DNA of 64,000 nt. Origin: Parelaphostrongylus tenuis. Taxonomy: Eukaryota > Nematoda > Chromadorea > Rhabditida > Metastrongylidae. The translations under genes and the position numbers were made by a program. The stretch lies in the NCBI GenBank assembly GCA_019055375.1, contig JAHQIW010000188.1, positions 62,001 to 126,000 of the forward strand, written 5' to 3'. The notes under the pieces are model-generated. The model was given only the letters and a program-made list of their open reading frames with translations. It was not told where the DNA came from and searched no databases. Each line of letters starts with the position of its first letter. The first letter of the stretch is position 1. Shown here one piece after another: positions 1 through 13,253 of the stretch.

Positions 1-485
1 AGTTTACTCACAGATAATACTAGTAGCGAAAAGTCATTTAAAAAATCTCTTTATGAATTTTACGGAAGGTCACCTTGGTTGATGAATCACAAAGCGGGCA
101 CCGGAGCATTAGAAGTAGATGGTAGTGCTCATAATAGTACTGTGATACGCATGATTATTGCTAAGGTTCACAGCCTTTTAATTGAGGAATTAGCATAATG
201 ACCTTTGGTCAGCTATAACCATGATTAACGTCGGAAAAGAGGTTCTCCGAGCTGAACTCTACCGACAAAATAAAGTTGATATTATACCTCGCCTGGAAAG
301 AAAGTTTTGGGGCACTCTAATTAGCATGAGATAACCCAATGCATAACAGTGGAATAATGCGGGATTTTCCCACTGAAAGCCGAAGTATTATTCGTCTTTT
401 TTAAACTTTGTTACAAGCCTCCATGTCCAACTACGCAATCGAAGTTTGCGTTTTGTTGCGTCGCTATTGGAAAAAAGTTCTTTCA
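1..485. other. No gene seen
   Basis: Unremarkable AT-rich sequence with no frame, domain or repeat that I can identify before the T1 element. Confidence 0.6.
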
Positions 486-781
486 ATATGTGGAGTGCTC
501 TGCAAAGATACTTGCGCCAGCTGGAATTCGAACCCAGCTCTCACTCTTTCCGGGAGCGTTTGCTAACCGTTGCACCACCGATGCTCGTTTTGGACAGCAC
601 TCTTTCTACGCTACAACGTGTTATATGTTATCTGTCTTGACAGATAACGCGCTGTAGCGTTAAAAGAGTGCTGTGAAAAACGAGCATCGGTAGTGCAACG
701 GTTAGCATACGCTCCCGGAAAGAGTGAGACCTAGGTTCGAATCCCGGCTAAAGCAAATGACTTTGCAGAGCACTCCACATT
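486..781. mobile_element. Inverted tRNA-like element (type T1) near 0.6 kb
   Basis: The ends are inverted copies (ATGTGGAGTGCTCTGCAAAG and its complement). Inside are a - strand tRNA-like arm (514-585) and a + strand one (684-754). Each has an A box TAGTGCAACGG or close variant, and a B box GGTTCGAAT. Between them a second inverted repeat (CTACGCTACAACG / CGCTGTAGCG) forms the loop. Acceptor stems have mismatches, so both arms are decayed. Confidence 0.75.
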
Positions 782-904
782 AATGGGCATATTACAAGAT
801 CATACCACCTCAAGAAACGGTCAAATAAATGTGTTGCGAAAAGGTTCGTTCACAGCGAGCTAAGCTGCAGTCGATGAAATCAACGAAGTTGAAGCCCATC
901 AACG

Positions 905-1310
905 CCAAACTCTATTGTCAGCAGCTAGACCGAGATTACGACAAGCTTTAAGAGAAGTACCCGGCTCTGCTCAACTGAAAGCGCGTTTATATGCAGCAAG
1001 ACATTGCCAGACAGCACACTGCCAAAAAGATCAATGAGAAGTTTGATGAACTGGACGGAGTCGAGGTTGTGCCGTATCTCTCCTATAGTCCAGATTGCGC
1101 TCCATCCGACTTTAGCCTTTCCGATCAATGCAACACTTTCTGAAGAGTCGCCGATTTGAATCGTTCGATGAAGTTGAAGAAGCATGTTGAAAGTTCTTTA
1201 ATTTGATGTCGAAGGAATGGTCGACTTCAACCAGATCCGAAACTGAGCGGACCGATGGCAGAAAGTCGTAGAAAATATGGTCTTCATTTTAAAGAATAGT
1301 TATTTCTGCT
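905..1310 (+). mobile_element. mariner transposase relic, C-terminal half
   Basis: The + strand gives QDIARQHTAKKINEKFDEL, VEVVPYLSYSPDCAPSDF and then a frame change into QCNTF.KSRRFESFDEVEEAC, followed by RWQKVVENMVFIL. These are the second and third catalytic aspartate regions of mariner. Stops and a frameshift make it dead. Confidence 0.8.
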
Positions 1311-1319
1311 TTTGTTTGA

Positions 1320-4300
1320 AATTCATGCATCAAATTTTGATTTTTTTACAAGTGCCCTTTTTTTCTAAAAAACAAGAACTTCCTCTGAGGCCTAATAGAA
1401 AAGAACTTTGGTCGATCCCTGAGGGTGGCGCCATACCCTAATGAGAACCGCAAAGCTTGCTGAATGCATATGATGTATAAATCGTCTGTGTAATCACTAG
1501 CAAAGATCTGATTCATCGAGTCGCTTCATGTTACTGACTTCATCTATTCGAACACGTATGTTATTAATCGGCCATTCTCGCAAAGTCAGAGAGTATGATT
1601 TATTAGGTGTATGAAAATTGAAACAAAGCCGAGGTGCGTCATACCCCACATTTGGGTTCAACAATATATAGGGAGTTGTCTAGATATGCTAACATCGCTT
1701 TCTCAAAGAAAAACTGGAATGAAAAACAAAAGGCGAAATCTTGATGACAAATTGGCAAAAGTGTCTGCTAGCCTACTGGTTTAGTTGTGGCTTGTCGTTT
1801 CTCTTATGGTGAGTATCCTCAAACCCTAACAGCGATACATCGTTGAATTAGTGATAAGCTCGACTGTCAAGGAATTAGATATCAAAACACATTGAAAAAT
1901 GAGCTAAATGTCTTGTTGAGGTGAGTTTGGGTCGAAGCAGGGGCAAGGCTTTGTCCATAGTGAGCTGCATCTCCACTATTGCGCTATTATTGAGATAAAT
2001 ATTGTAGCAAGAACTTTAGCATGTAACAAACAAAGAATAATCAGCTAAAATTGCAAAAGTATCTCATAATATATTTTCCCGTAAATTCGGGAATTCATGG
2101 ATGGGAAATGTGATGGCGACGAAATCTGCACGATATTGTATGCACCAAAACGAGCAGAGAATAACGATAGAAGAAGAAAAACCCTAAAACACTGCCAATA
2201 AACGTCGTGTCATGTTAACAATTGCGTGTGCTCTAAACAGCGCGTTGAGCCCTCTGACGACTCTTTATGTTCTTCTAGTGGATGCCATAAGAATGCCGGC
2301 GGTCATCACGTTACGGAGTCGTCGGAATCAGGAGACATAAAGTGCATCAGAAGAAGATGACAAGTATGCATCAAAGTTTTTTAAGTGAAGATCAATCGGA
2401 GAAGAATAAAAAAGAGGTTTGAAAATATAGAAAATATTGAGAATTGTTTTCAAAGATTTGCTGTAACAAGTCCAATATCTGTGTTGTCCGAAAAAGCGAT
2501 GAGAATCGAATGAATGACTAATTACTATGTGGAAATGTGATGCGACTAGTACACGTATTAACTATTAACACAAGTTCACTACTCAACAACTTTCGTTCCG
2601 CGTTCACGTAAAAATAGATGGAATATAACTTGAAAAAAGTAGTGAAAATAGAATCATGGAACTCAAAATGAAACAGAACGATTCAATTTCTGCGATGAAA
2701 ACCACCACAGGATTCGTGACCAGCCCTTATCAATGTCAGCTATAGTGTTTGGAATAGCCTCTCTCTTATAACCTCACGACGAAATTCTTAGCCTAGAAGA
2801 TGGCTTATGTATAAAACAAATAGCATCTAAGATAAGAATACGGCTTTCCAGAAAGTTCTACCCATATTGCTCAATTTTGCAAATACACCAGCATACAAAA
2901 GTCATCAAAAAGAAACTTTCATAAATTTCAGTCGCTTTTTCAAATTACTTCCCGAGTTGAACAGTGGAATTACAGTGCATGTTGAACTCCAATGTGATGA
3001 AGAGATTGTTCATTTTAGTAAAAGGAACTCAATTTACTTCTAAAAGAATGGAAATATGCTTCGGAAGAGCTTTATGTGCTTGTTGTATATTGGATGCAGC
3101 AAAATAAATGAATCTTGACGAAAAAATTTAGACTCTACCGGTTGAGTTGAAGAGGCAACTGAAAAGAAATTGGTTTTTGAAAATGTTATCGAATAATCTT
3201 TATAGCGAAAATCATACTAATATAAACGGAAATTGCTTTTATTTTTAAATATTATTACTTAAAATCAATATATTATGCGTAAATAGGGAAAACTTAGCCA
3301 ACTAAGAGCTAATCATTTGCCAAGACTTCTCGCCAAACAGGAGGAACTTAGAAAAGGAGATCAGTGAAATTAATAGAAAAAGATAACTTGAAAAACGAGG
3401 AAAAGCTTTGCTACACTACTTAGAAAAATATGGTATGGATAATGCTCACTCATCCAAATGAGCAGTATTAGCGAATTATTTACCAGCAAAGGCAAAGTTT
3501 GTTAGTTCTTATTTTTCATCAAACGTAATTACACGCGATTCCATGAGATATTCTTGTAAAAACTTATCAGAAGAAAGATCCTTGCCCTTCAAACAAACAA
3601 TGTAAAACTGCTGATCTTTAAGAAGAAGTCCATAGAGTGAAATGTCGACAAATCGACTAACTCGACTATTTCCTTACGCACCATCTGCTCATAACAATGA
3701 TTTTCTCCCATATGATATCGTACGCTAACGTCCAATCATTATCTCTCTCACTCTCTATTGCACAGAATGAAATTATGTTATCACGTATATATTATATGTT
3801 GGAAACCCAGAAATTATAAACGGAGACCTAAATCTTTTTTTATAAAAAGCCTTTTCAACGAATCTTATACCTCGCTTAATCCCATAAGATTCGGAGCTTT
3901 TGCAACAAGAGCTATCGTAGTGGGTAGCCCAACGGTAAAGATGCAGCCCGAAACACGCAAGGCCCTGATTCGCCTCCATTCTGCGCTAACCCAGTCTCAA
4001 ATATTTTACTGTTGAAAAATTGCAATGTAAGCGAACAAATGAAACATAAAACTCGAGTTTTTTCGACAACTTTTAACTTCTGCGAACAGTTCCTCCTTCC
4101 TAATTCAGAATTGTTGCCTATGGTTTTCAAGCCATATCGAACAAATTCTTTCAAATCCATCAAGACACCAGCTTGACAGTTATCAAAAAGACGAGATTAA
4201 AAACATGAAAAAACATGATGACATGTCAGCAGGTTGCAACTTTGTAACACAAAGTTGTAACTATGTCAAAATGATTACATATTGCCGTAAACAACTTGAC

Positions 4301-5890
4301 TGGTTTTACAAGGTTGGTGGAAAAAGGAGGTAAAAGAGAATGAATTAGGTGGCAGACAAACAACTGGTATAGAAAAAGAGAAGTTGGGTCGAAATACGCC
4401 ATCTCATTAAGTCCTTTGAATTGAGTTCAATTTCCTATGAGTATAGGGGTTTACCGGCATTAGCTTTTGTCGTCAATCTTGACTGCAGTTAATTAAGAAA
4501 CGCCAACAAAAATGTGAAAATTCACGCTAGATTAATTAAGGAAAGCTAATAAAGAATGTGAAAGCACGCTCTATTTGAGGTGTCGTTCAAAAACGAAAAT
4601 ACCATTATTAGCATCAGATACTAGCTCCACGCGACATCTTACGGCCATCCAGCTGCGGGTAGGTTGCGCATCCACACTCACATGTGAATATACTGCCTGC
4701 TTTTGCTGGATAATTTAATCTCCTCGACAGATAGGGGTGCATTCTCAAAAACTAACGATCTTTTCTTCTTTCTTTTTCAATTTCTTTTTCCTTTTTTTCA
4801 CCAATATTTCCGATTCTTTTCCAACTCAGAATTCACTAAAAAAATCGTCGTTGCTTCCTGAACTACGTCACTTTCATGTGATGTGCTGGAATAGGTCCAA
4901 TGATGATGGCAAAGGCTTAGTATTTCCAGTCTATTGAAAACATATTATGAAAATGAAGAGCAATACACCAGAAATAGATTACGGATAACGTAGGCCATAT
5001 TCTCAGTAAAAAAATTCTTGCTAAGATGTCAGCTTTCCTATGACTAGAGACTTCTAGATAATGGAATTGAGAAATTTCATTCTCTGGTCTCGTTAGTGAC
5101 AGTGTTTCGTTTAAAAAACTTTGAACAATACTTTGCCATTTGCCTACTATGTATTGGCTATGCACTTGATCAACAAATTCTCCTGGGTGTTTCGTCGCAT
5201 CACAAACCACTAAACTATGCTTCAAGTACTTGGATCACTAAAGCACGTAAGGCGGAGAACATGACCACACTGAAAAGTCCATGGGTGCTGCATATCACGA
5301 GAACATCCAGGAGATGGTGACTGGTAAACAAGCGAAAGATCCGTATGACTAAAAAGATAGATTTTATGAAAGGCAACCCATGGACAAATCGGGCGAAATT
5401 TTTTGCCCACTGGATGTGTCTGTTACTTCATCTTGCTGCCACCACACTCAAATACGAAGCCAATAGACTTCGTCATATTTGTGTTTGTGATTCTACTAGA
5501 AATAAGAAAATAAATAAGTGAAAAAAACATAAATCTAATTTGATACTATGACACCTTATGGAAATTGGAAGGAAATTTTACATAAGGTTGCGATTCTTTA
5601 ATAATTTCCCAAAAAATGAAGCGGAAAGTTAGGGTTTGAAGGCTAAAAAAAGAACAAAATCAAGGAAGGAAAGGCACTGAATCACATCTGCATGCGTAAA
5701 TTTTAGGCCTCCTTCAAACCAATTTAGGCGGTCGGTCGGAAATGGAAGAAAACAAATCAAAGTCATTTGTGATGAGAGATTCAAGTGTTATTTTTACAAC
5801 GAAAGATGTTATACCGAGCTTAGCGCTTGATAGCAAAAGCCACCCTGCTCCTTTAGACGTGAAGTATTATAAAGATTAATCCAGACTAAA
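1320..5890. other. No gene seen, 4.6 kb
   Basis: Only short open frames without recognisable domains, plus the weak tRNA-like stretch at 3915. The 102-codon - strand frame at 4917-5225 has no family resemblance. Confidence 0.55.
3915..3985 (+). repeat. Decayed tRNA-like sequence
   Basis: GGTAGCCCAACGGTAAAGATG resembles an A box and GGCCCTGATTCGCC a damaged B box, about 30 bases apart. Isolated and weak. Confidence 0.3.
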
Positions 5891-5899
5891 AAAGATTTG

Positions 5900-6290
5900 T
5901 AAGATTTTATGAGGTAGAGGAAAAACTTTCTTAACACCCGCTGAAATAGATTAAGTCAATAAAAACAACAATCATTATACACGAACCTCTGCAAACGATC
6001 TGCAAGCTTCCGAATCTGCTCGGAGTACCATTCCTTGGGAATGAATAAAAAACTCTCGATATGCCTCTTCAACTTGAACAAATATCTTGAATCGGCGTCC
6101 ATACAGGAAATGTTCCATTAAGCAGAAAAAACCATCATAGGACGGCGCGGCATGTGGACTGTAGGCTGGGTGCGGTAAGACCTCGACTTCATCGAAATCA
6201 AGCTTTTCCTTAATCTTCTTTGCGGTATGAGGTTTAGCACTGTCTTGTTGAAATAGCGCGTGCTTTCGACGACTCATTGTCGGGTACTTT
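5900..6290 (-). mobile_element. mariner transposase relic
   Basis: The - strand open frame 5975-6277 contains ALFQQDSAKPHTAKKIKEKL, VEVLPHPAYSPHAAPSYD and MEHFLYGRRF, then VQVEEAYREFF. The third acidic position (PSYD in place of PSDY) appears altered. Only the C-terminal half is seen. Confidence 0.8.
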
Positions 6291-6299
6291 CCCTTGTCG

Positions 6300-8045
6300 T
6301 GGGAGTCTCTTATGGAAATATTTCTGAGATATTCCCTTTATTTGAAATAAACGACCTGTGTAAAACAAACCCAGACAGAAAACAAAAAAACAGAATTTGA
6401 ATTTTTCGCGGGTATTAAGGAACCACTTCCTCAACCTAGTACTTCTAAGATTACTGTTATCAATCCCATCTCGCAAAATGGAAATAAATAGAAGCGCAGT
6501 GGTCAAGCCTCAGCAATACAGACGTGGGCGTTGGTTCCACCAAATTTCCAAGCAAAACAAGCTCATGTTCCCTTAGATATACTGAACAAGTCAATACATT
6601 TGATGATTGAACCACTTCTAAAATGTTGAATGCATAGTGCATCCCTGAGGATTCTTCGATCTCGTGTTTTATATTTTCTTTTCTTCATAAATTTAAGCAA
6701 TTTTATAACACGATGTCACAAATCTTGCCAATTCGCTCAAGTAGTTCAGCTTTCGCACCTGAAAAACCAACTAAAGGTAAAGCTATGTCAGAAAGCGCCA
6801 TTGTACTGGAAGAAACCTGCATTTTGTTCGCAACTGCCCATGGTGACCATTTCGGAGTTTAGTTGCACAGTCATACCGGGTCAAGTATTTATTTTGAAAA
6901 AACCGTATTAACAGCACTTTTCCAGCATGCTGGCAGTGGATGCAAGGGCTTCCAGATTCCGAGTGACCGATAAGGGCAGACAAAGAACGTATTACATTGG
7001 ATCGGAATCTGGGTGAGAGAACTAATGACATTCGAAGCTGATTAGTGTAGTGGGCCAACGAGAAGATGCAGATTTTACTGGACAGAGTGCCGACTCTTGA
7101 AAAAAAGAACGGGACTATCGGTTAGAAGTCGAACAAAATAAAATGTGACAAAGCCCTACTGTTATTTCGAATAAGATTGAACGACGCGCTTGTTCAGGTA
7201 GGATCCGTATGGTTACAAATCTTGTTAATACTGAAGATCAAGTGGCAGCAATATGGTGAACGAACAACGTAACTCTAATTAGCAGAGTATCATAGTCAAC
7301 TTAAAACAATGATCTTATTTATGATATTTGTTTAGGTCTGACCGATACTTTCCTGAAACCTAGGACTAAGGGCGTTCTTTGGTCATATGTAATCAATCCC
7401 ATAGAATCGAGCATAAAAAGTTTTGAGACTTTGCAGACTGAAAGAAATACATCTTCGTTTGCTCACATAGGTGAGCATGCACGAGTGGTATCGAAACCTT
7501 TATTCGCTTCATGTTTCGACATTGTCTGCTTCAGAGCCAAACAGACTTATCTAAAAAGTCCTTCCGCTCTCTCTAACCTAAGAAACCACTAATCCTAGGT
7601 TTCATGTAGAATCCATTGGGTCAGAATTGAACAACGATCGTAAATAGGATCGCAAATTTTCGATCATCGGCCAAAAGCCCGTAAACTTACGTGAATGAGA
7701 AATATGATGAAACAAAAACAAATGCTGGAATCCACGCAGCCTATTATCGATTGACTGTAGGGAACTCCAAGAAAAAACTTGTGCACCCCAAAATAAACCA
7801 TCGAAAAAGCTGAGAATCCTACAGAAGCCACTTCGTCGTTTGTATGTTAAGAGCGTTTGGGGCTTCGGAGCTAAAGGGTTGCTATTGATAGCATAGAAAA
7901 GTTGCCGTATTATTTGAAAAAATGTTTTCACATGTATTATGTGCATATTTGAGCTCATCAGAAAGCTCGTTTTCTTACGCATTTGACGATTTATCATTTA
8001 TATACCGATTTATCATTCATCTACATAGCCTTCAAAACATAACCG
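6300..8045. other. No gene seen, 1.7 kb
   Basis: The 131-codon - strand frame at 7602-7997 looks like a shadow. The opposite strand there may be unreadable mariner sequence leading into the relic at 8050. Confidence 0.5.
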
Positions 8046-8049
8046 TCAA

Positions 8050-8410
8050 AAGCTGCAACATTGCCGAGCCCTAATCATTTCTTTTCACGACGACGCAGAA
8101 TTTCACGCAGCAAACGACAATCATTTGGCCGGCTTTTTATGGGAGTTTTCGAGCATCCAGCGTATAGCTCGGACTTGGAGTCGAGTGACTATCACTTATT
8201 CCGTTTGATGGAACCCTTCTTGAGAGGCAAGAAGTTCCACAAAATTCCCGAAATCGGGCAAAACCTTTTCATTTTCTTCAAACCGAAGGATCGCGAGCTT
8301 TACCGCCGCGGGATACTGTCGAATGAATTCTCTTGATGGGGGAGCAGACTACGTTAACTATTAACTCGTCTTTTGCTTGAGCTTAGTTAGCGTACAAACA
8401 AATTTTTCCT
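8050..8410 (+). mobile_element. mariner-like transposase relic
   Basis: The + strand has EHPAYSSDLESSDYHLFRLM, EPFLRGKKF and RELYRRGI, the C-terminal transposase pattern with ESSDY where mariners usually have APSDY. The region before it (from about 7600) may be the rest of the same element but is too changed to read. Confidence 0.75.
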
Positions 8411-8690
8411 ATGCAGTTTGGAAATACGACAAATCTTTTTCTACAATCTATTATGATACTTCAGCATCAATTCTGTCCTCACTTCTGGTGAATATTAAGC
8501 AACCTCTGAATTGAATATAATTTTTACAAGGCAGTTTACATGGAAGCCTTTTTAATTCAAAAGCAAAATGCCTATCAGTATCATATGAGCGATTCAGTTG
8601 GCATTCTCATTTTAGAGGTAGCACTGAAGGCTTATCATCTCCGTTTTTAATGCTCAAAAAGTAACGAAAGCCCTGACTCTTAGGGCTTCA

Positions 8691-11590
8691 GCTATCATCT
8701 GAGCATAAAAGAGAGATCACCTGTATCACCTGTCACCCCGTTGATGGTCGAGTGAATCCAGCGGGTACCAGCAACACTTCCATTTTTTCCTATCGCGTAC
8801 GAGAGTAGCCCAGTGGGTCCTTCTTGCTCTAGGGATTCGCTGAGCATCATATATTTCTTCTGTAGCTTACGTGAAGAAATTGGACCAACGAGTCGTTGGT
8901 CCTCCTGGAGAGCGCTCAATGCCCCGAGGGATCCAGTCGGTAAGGACTCTCGTCCATCGGTTGTCGTTGAAGCACATCACGTGTCCGGCCCACCTTATTT
9001 TCAATATCCTGGCGTGTAGAACGGCGTCTTTAATCTTCGATCATTGACGTAGGTCGCAACTTTGAATCTTCTCTCTCATTTGCGAGATACGAAATACTCT
9101 CGACCTTTCGACTGCGCGTTTGATAACGCCAAGTGATCTTTCATCCTGCTTGCGTAGCGAGCAGGTTTCCGCTGCATACGTTAGGGCAGGGATAATCGTC
9201 GAGTCGAAAAAGTGGGCACGGAATCGGATGTTCTTTTTCCTCTTCACTACATCTTTGATGACCTTTAACGTTCCCCAAACCGCTCGTTTCCTCCTGCTCA
9301 ACTCTGGAAATGGGTCGTATCACGTTAATTTCACGACCTAGATAGACATAACGGAAACATCAGGAGATTGTCGTTCCGTTGAGCGTGAATGGGGCATTCA
9401 AAACCCATCTGTTCCTCATGAACATCGTTTTGGCTAGATTTAGCTGAAGACCAATCTTTCCACAGGCGTTATTGAAATCGGTCAACATTCGTTCCACTTG
9501 GCTGATGATTGGTGTTATGACAACGATATCGTCTGCAAAGCGAAGATTGTTTAATTGTCGACCGTCAATTTTCACTCACATATCGTCCCATTCTAATGTT
9601 CGCACGACGTTTTGTAGGCTGGCAGTGAATAGTTTTAGCAAAATTGTATCGCCTTGTCGAACCCCTCTTCTTACGTCATTGGTGATATCGATGTAGAATG
9701 GAGATATTTTGGTCGTGAAATCTTTATGAATCTCACGAAGGATCATTATATACCAAGTAGGGACACCCTGGTTATCCAGAGCCGCTATAACCGCTTCTGT
9801 TTCCACCGAATCAAAGGCTTTTTTTCAAATCGATGGAAGTGAGACAGAGTGGTTGTTTGTACTCTCGTGAAACTTCACTGAGTCTTGTAATCGTGTGAAT
9901 GTGGTCTGTGGCACTAAATCCTTTACGGAACCCTGCTTGTTCACATGGCTGTCCTTCGTCCAGTGTTCTGTCAATCCTGTTTAGGATGACTCGAGTAAAG
10001 AGTTTATAGACGACGAACAGCAAGCAGATTGGGCAATAACTGCCTGTGTCGTGAGGGTCTCCCTTTTGAACAACAATACGGTCTTGTTGGTTTACCATTG
10101 AATGGGAACCTGGCATTCTGACAGGTAGCGAGTGAAGGGCCGAGCCAGGGTGTTGATAAGAACTGGTGGCAGGTTCTTCAGGTGTTTTGGTTTGATCCTG
10201 TGTGGACCGGGTGATGTTCTGTTCATCACCGCGACATAGCATGTCGGATTTCAAAAGAGAGGACTGATGGAACGACATATTTATCCTCTATCAATTTATG
10301 TGACGGTAAGAGGACATGGCTAGCGAAGAGATGCGAGTAGTATTGGTGGATGATTTACTCTATAGCCCTTCTGGAAGCTATAAGTGTCCCGTCAGAGCAT
10401 TGGAGTGCATTCATCTTGGTCTTCAAATTGGCGAAGCCTCGCTGGACATTGCGAATACTCGTTCCAGCTTCAGCAGCTTCTGCCATAACTGTGCTCGTCT
10501 CTCTTTGAGGTCTTCTTTTATCGCTTCTCTGCAGCGTTTCGCAAGTTCGGACGTTAGATTTTGGTTGCCTGTAGCTCGTGCGATACCACGTTGACGTATC
10601 AGCTCGAGTGTCTGCGGAGACAAGCATCCCTTCGTGACCTTACGACTCTCGGCTTTCATAGCACTAACGTGAAGATATTCGACGAGCCGATCACATCTTC
10701 GTCGATGTTGTCGACAATGGTATCTTCCTAAGAGCCAAGCAATGACTTGAATACATCCCAGTTTATAGTAATTCTGGGGCTTCTTTGTTTGAATTTAGCG
10801 GCTTTCTCTCCTTTCCGCGAATAACGGAACGTTGCTCGAAGGAGGCGATGGTCTGATTTCGTGTAGAACTTAGGAACAACAGCGACATCGGTCAGGCGAA
10901 ACTTTCATGTTACTAAGATGTGGTCTATTTCATTATGGTACTCTGCACTGAGAGACTCCCACGTCCATCGCTGAGAGTGAGGCTTCTGGAATCGCGAGTT
11001 ACCATGGATGGTTTGGGTAGTCATGATAAACTCAGATAGCCTCTCATCCTGTTCATTTCATTCTAGCCCGGGGGTCACAATATGACGTTTTTAGACGTTT
11101 TACTAGGTCCAATTTTTGCGTTAAAATCTTAGACAATGATCTTGAAAAATGTGTGATCTTCTCCGAAGAATTTTTCGAGGTCCATATAAAACGCTTCGAC
11201 TTCGTCTTCAACATAACTTGATGATGGTGCGTAACGAACGAAGATGGTCAAAGCCGGCATAAAACCACATCGTTGAACCGTAATCTTCCGATACGGCTGT
11301 TAGCTGTTCAAATGAAGTTCACGGTCAAATTCGATTTGACGAGGACGCCAACGCCGCCGACACCTCTGCTATCGCATATTCCAAGAACCAGTTCTTCTCC
11401 GGTGTCATAAACAGCGTGAAAAAGATGACGTCTTCTCGTCTCAGCCAGGCCAATGACATCGTACCTTATCTTTCGTGCTTGAATCAATAGATCTTCTACA
11501 GCGGATTCATAAGCAAGGGTTCTTGCATTATAGGTACAGATAGTCTTTTTAGTCAGTTTTGATCTTGGCAGCCTAGTTTTGGCATAATAG
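8691..11590 (-). mobile_element. RTE-clade LINE, nearly full length, broken by frameshifts
   Basis: Reading the - strand from 11590, the endonuclease N-terminus is clear (TICTYNARTLAYESAVEDLL, VIGLAETRRRH, DSRGVGGVGVLV). The linker (LELIRQRGIARATGNQNLTS) and reverse transcriptase follow: YCPICLLFVVYKLFTRVILN, CEQAGFRKGFSATDHIHT, GVRQGDT, and the catalytic LRFADDIVV near 9530. The C-terminal part (RRKRAVWGTLKVIKDVV) and a wrap-up near 8930 complete it. Frame changes and stops divide it into at least seven open pieces, so it cannot make a working protein. RTE elements carry an apurinic endonuclease and one ORF, and have short 3' ends. Confidence 0.88.
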
Positions 11591-11599
11591 AGATAATTT

Positions 11600-12855
11600 T
11601 AAAATAATAGCAAAATGATCAAATGACCTTTATAAAGCCGCCTATTTCAATTTTTAGTATAGAATTATAAAGTTCGTTGAAAAGTTGGTTGTCTTACAAA
11701 GGTTTCGCGAGAAAACAAGATCATCACAAAAACAAAGGTCATGTGATCGGCAGTGTAGAGTTCAGCATTTTTTTCCAAAAAATAGAATTTCATTGAAGTC
11801 ACTGATGATAATAACCGCCTACATCTTTATGTATATCTTTACTTTTCCTCTAAGTCTTGGAAATCGACGGAAATAGCTAACATCTAATCGACTACAAATT
11901 ATGCTTCGAGCACAAACAATGATGATTTGATCCTCGTAAAGAAGTCCTTCACTTTCCTTGTGAATACATGCAAGCAGAAGGGGAGTAAAAGTAGAGACTG
12001 ATGAAATTTGATCTTGGAAGGGTACTGAACGAGAAAAATCGCAGTTAGCAGAAATTGGCCATTCTCCTACTATCACAGCATAAAACTTGACGCTAATTCA
12101 TTCAATCAAAGAATAGGGAACGGAAAGCACATTGATAAGGAATCTTTTTGAACACAGGCATGGCTGCTTGCTCAGCTCACACTGAGTCAACCAGGACTTC
12201 TACATCTCTGCGTCTGGTAAGGTGGAACCAAATTTTTTCGGAAAAAAAACCTTCCTTCAACCCACGAGAGACGGTTCTGGTTAGGATATGAGGACGCCTT
12301 AATGAGGTTATTCTATAGTTTGAAGGTGTTTTAATTCAACCGGAATGATGTACGTAGAGAAAACAAAACTTTCAATATCACCTGAGCCTTTACGAAATCC
12401 TAATACATGACTGCTAACAGGTATGAGACAACAAACTGATTGAGGGAAGTGCTCGAATTAGTACAATATGTGAACTTTGGTAAGCAATAGAGGATAGAGA
12501 TGGACGCAAGCCTCATGAGAAAAAAAAAACCTCTCGGCACAGATAGAAACGACTACGGAAAGTCAGTAACCATACAAATAACGTAGCTCACAAGGATTGA
12601 GAAAAATTTGTGCCACACCCCCTCTGCATGACGTATGACATCCTCCACTTAATGTGTGAGCCTGAGGGTAGGAATCAAAACAAGACTCAGTTCTGATCAA
12701 TAAATTAATATTCACTACACTTATTACACTCATTAGTTCCCATCACCACCACCATCACCATCACATTCGTTCTATGTTATAGTGAAAAGGTGAATTTTGT
12801 TGAGCTGATGACATTTCACAACGAAATTTCTGTGTTCACATTTCAAAACTAGTCA
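11600..12855. other. No gene seen
   Basis: AT-rich spacer between the LINE and family 1 copy A. A short CAC-rich stretch lies at 12740-12765. Nothing else recognisable. Confidence 0.55.
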
Positions 12856-12958
12856 ACTCTAAAATTTTCTTTTATTTCGAGTGCTTCATTAAGACCACGT
12901 CAAATTTCAATAAATCTTTTTATTATTATTTGAGCCAACTTGTCATGTGCTCTGGTAA

Positions 12959-13020
12959 GGGCTCTTGTACAGCCCGATACACGTGCTTCGTCCTTACAGA
13001 CTCGCCAGTCGGGCAGAACC
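12959..13020 (-). pseudogene. Degraded hammerhead, family 1 copy A left arm
   Basis: On the - strand the core reads CUGGCGA and the second box GAAG, so two essential positions are changed. Stem II and stem I are still recognisable. Predicted inactive. Confidence 0.75.
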
Positions 13021-13190
13021 CGTCGTCTTTCGATATTTTTATAGTCAGTTCTCTCGGGAGCTCTGCTCCCTTACAGAGAACGAAGTCGAACGTTTTACAC
13101 TCTATGTCAAGCGAAATTTTCACCTAACACAGAGCGTTTTCGCATCGATTGCTCTTTGGCTGGTATTTTTATCATATATCGAAAGACGAC

Positions 13191-13253
13191 AGGTTGTGCC
13201 CGACTGACGAGTCTGTAATGACGAAACACGTGTATCGGGCTGTACAAGAGCCC
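13191..13253 (+). ncRNA. Type I hammerhead ribozyme, family 1 copy A right arm
   Basis: The core is CUGACGA at 13204-13210. Stem II is GUC/GAC (13211-13213 with 13220-13222), then GAAA at 13223-13226. The short stem III is A-U and C-G around an ACGU loop. The cleavage triplet is GUA, with cutting expected after 13234. Stem I pairs GCCCGA with UCGGGC over all six positions. A UGUACA bulge lies on the 3' side of stem I. All core positions needed for activity are present; the outer stem I is weakened. Confidence 0.85.

Noticed and set aside
684..754. Functional tRNA gene
   Set aside because: Acceptor and T stems have several mismatches, and it is one arm of a repeat.
7602..7997. 131-codon - strand frame as a gene
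   Set aside because: No domain, no splice context, and the opposite strand leads into a mariner relic; it is probably chance.
9041..10659. Many + strand frames across the LINE
   Set aside because: They are antisense to clear endonuclease and reverse-transcriptase sequence.
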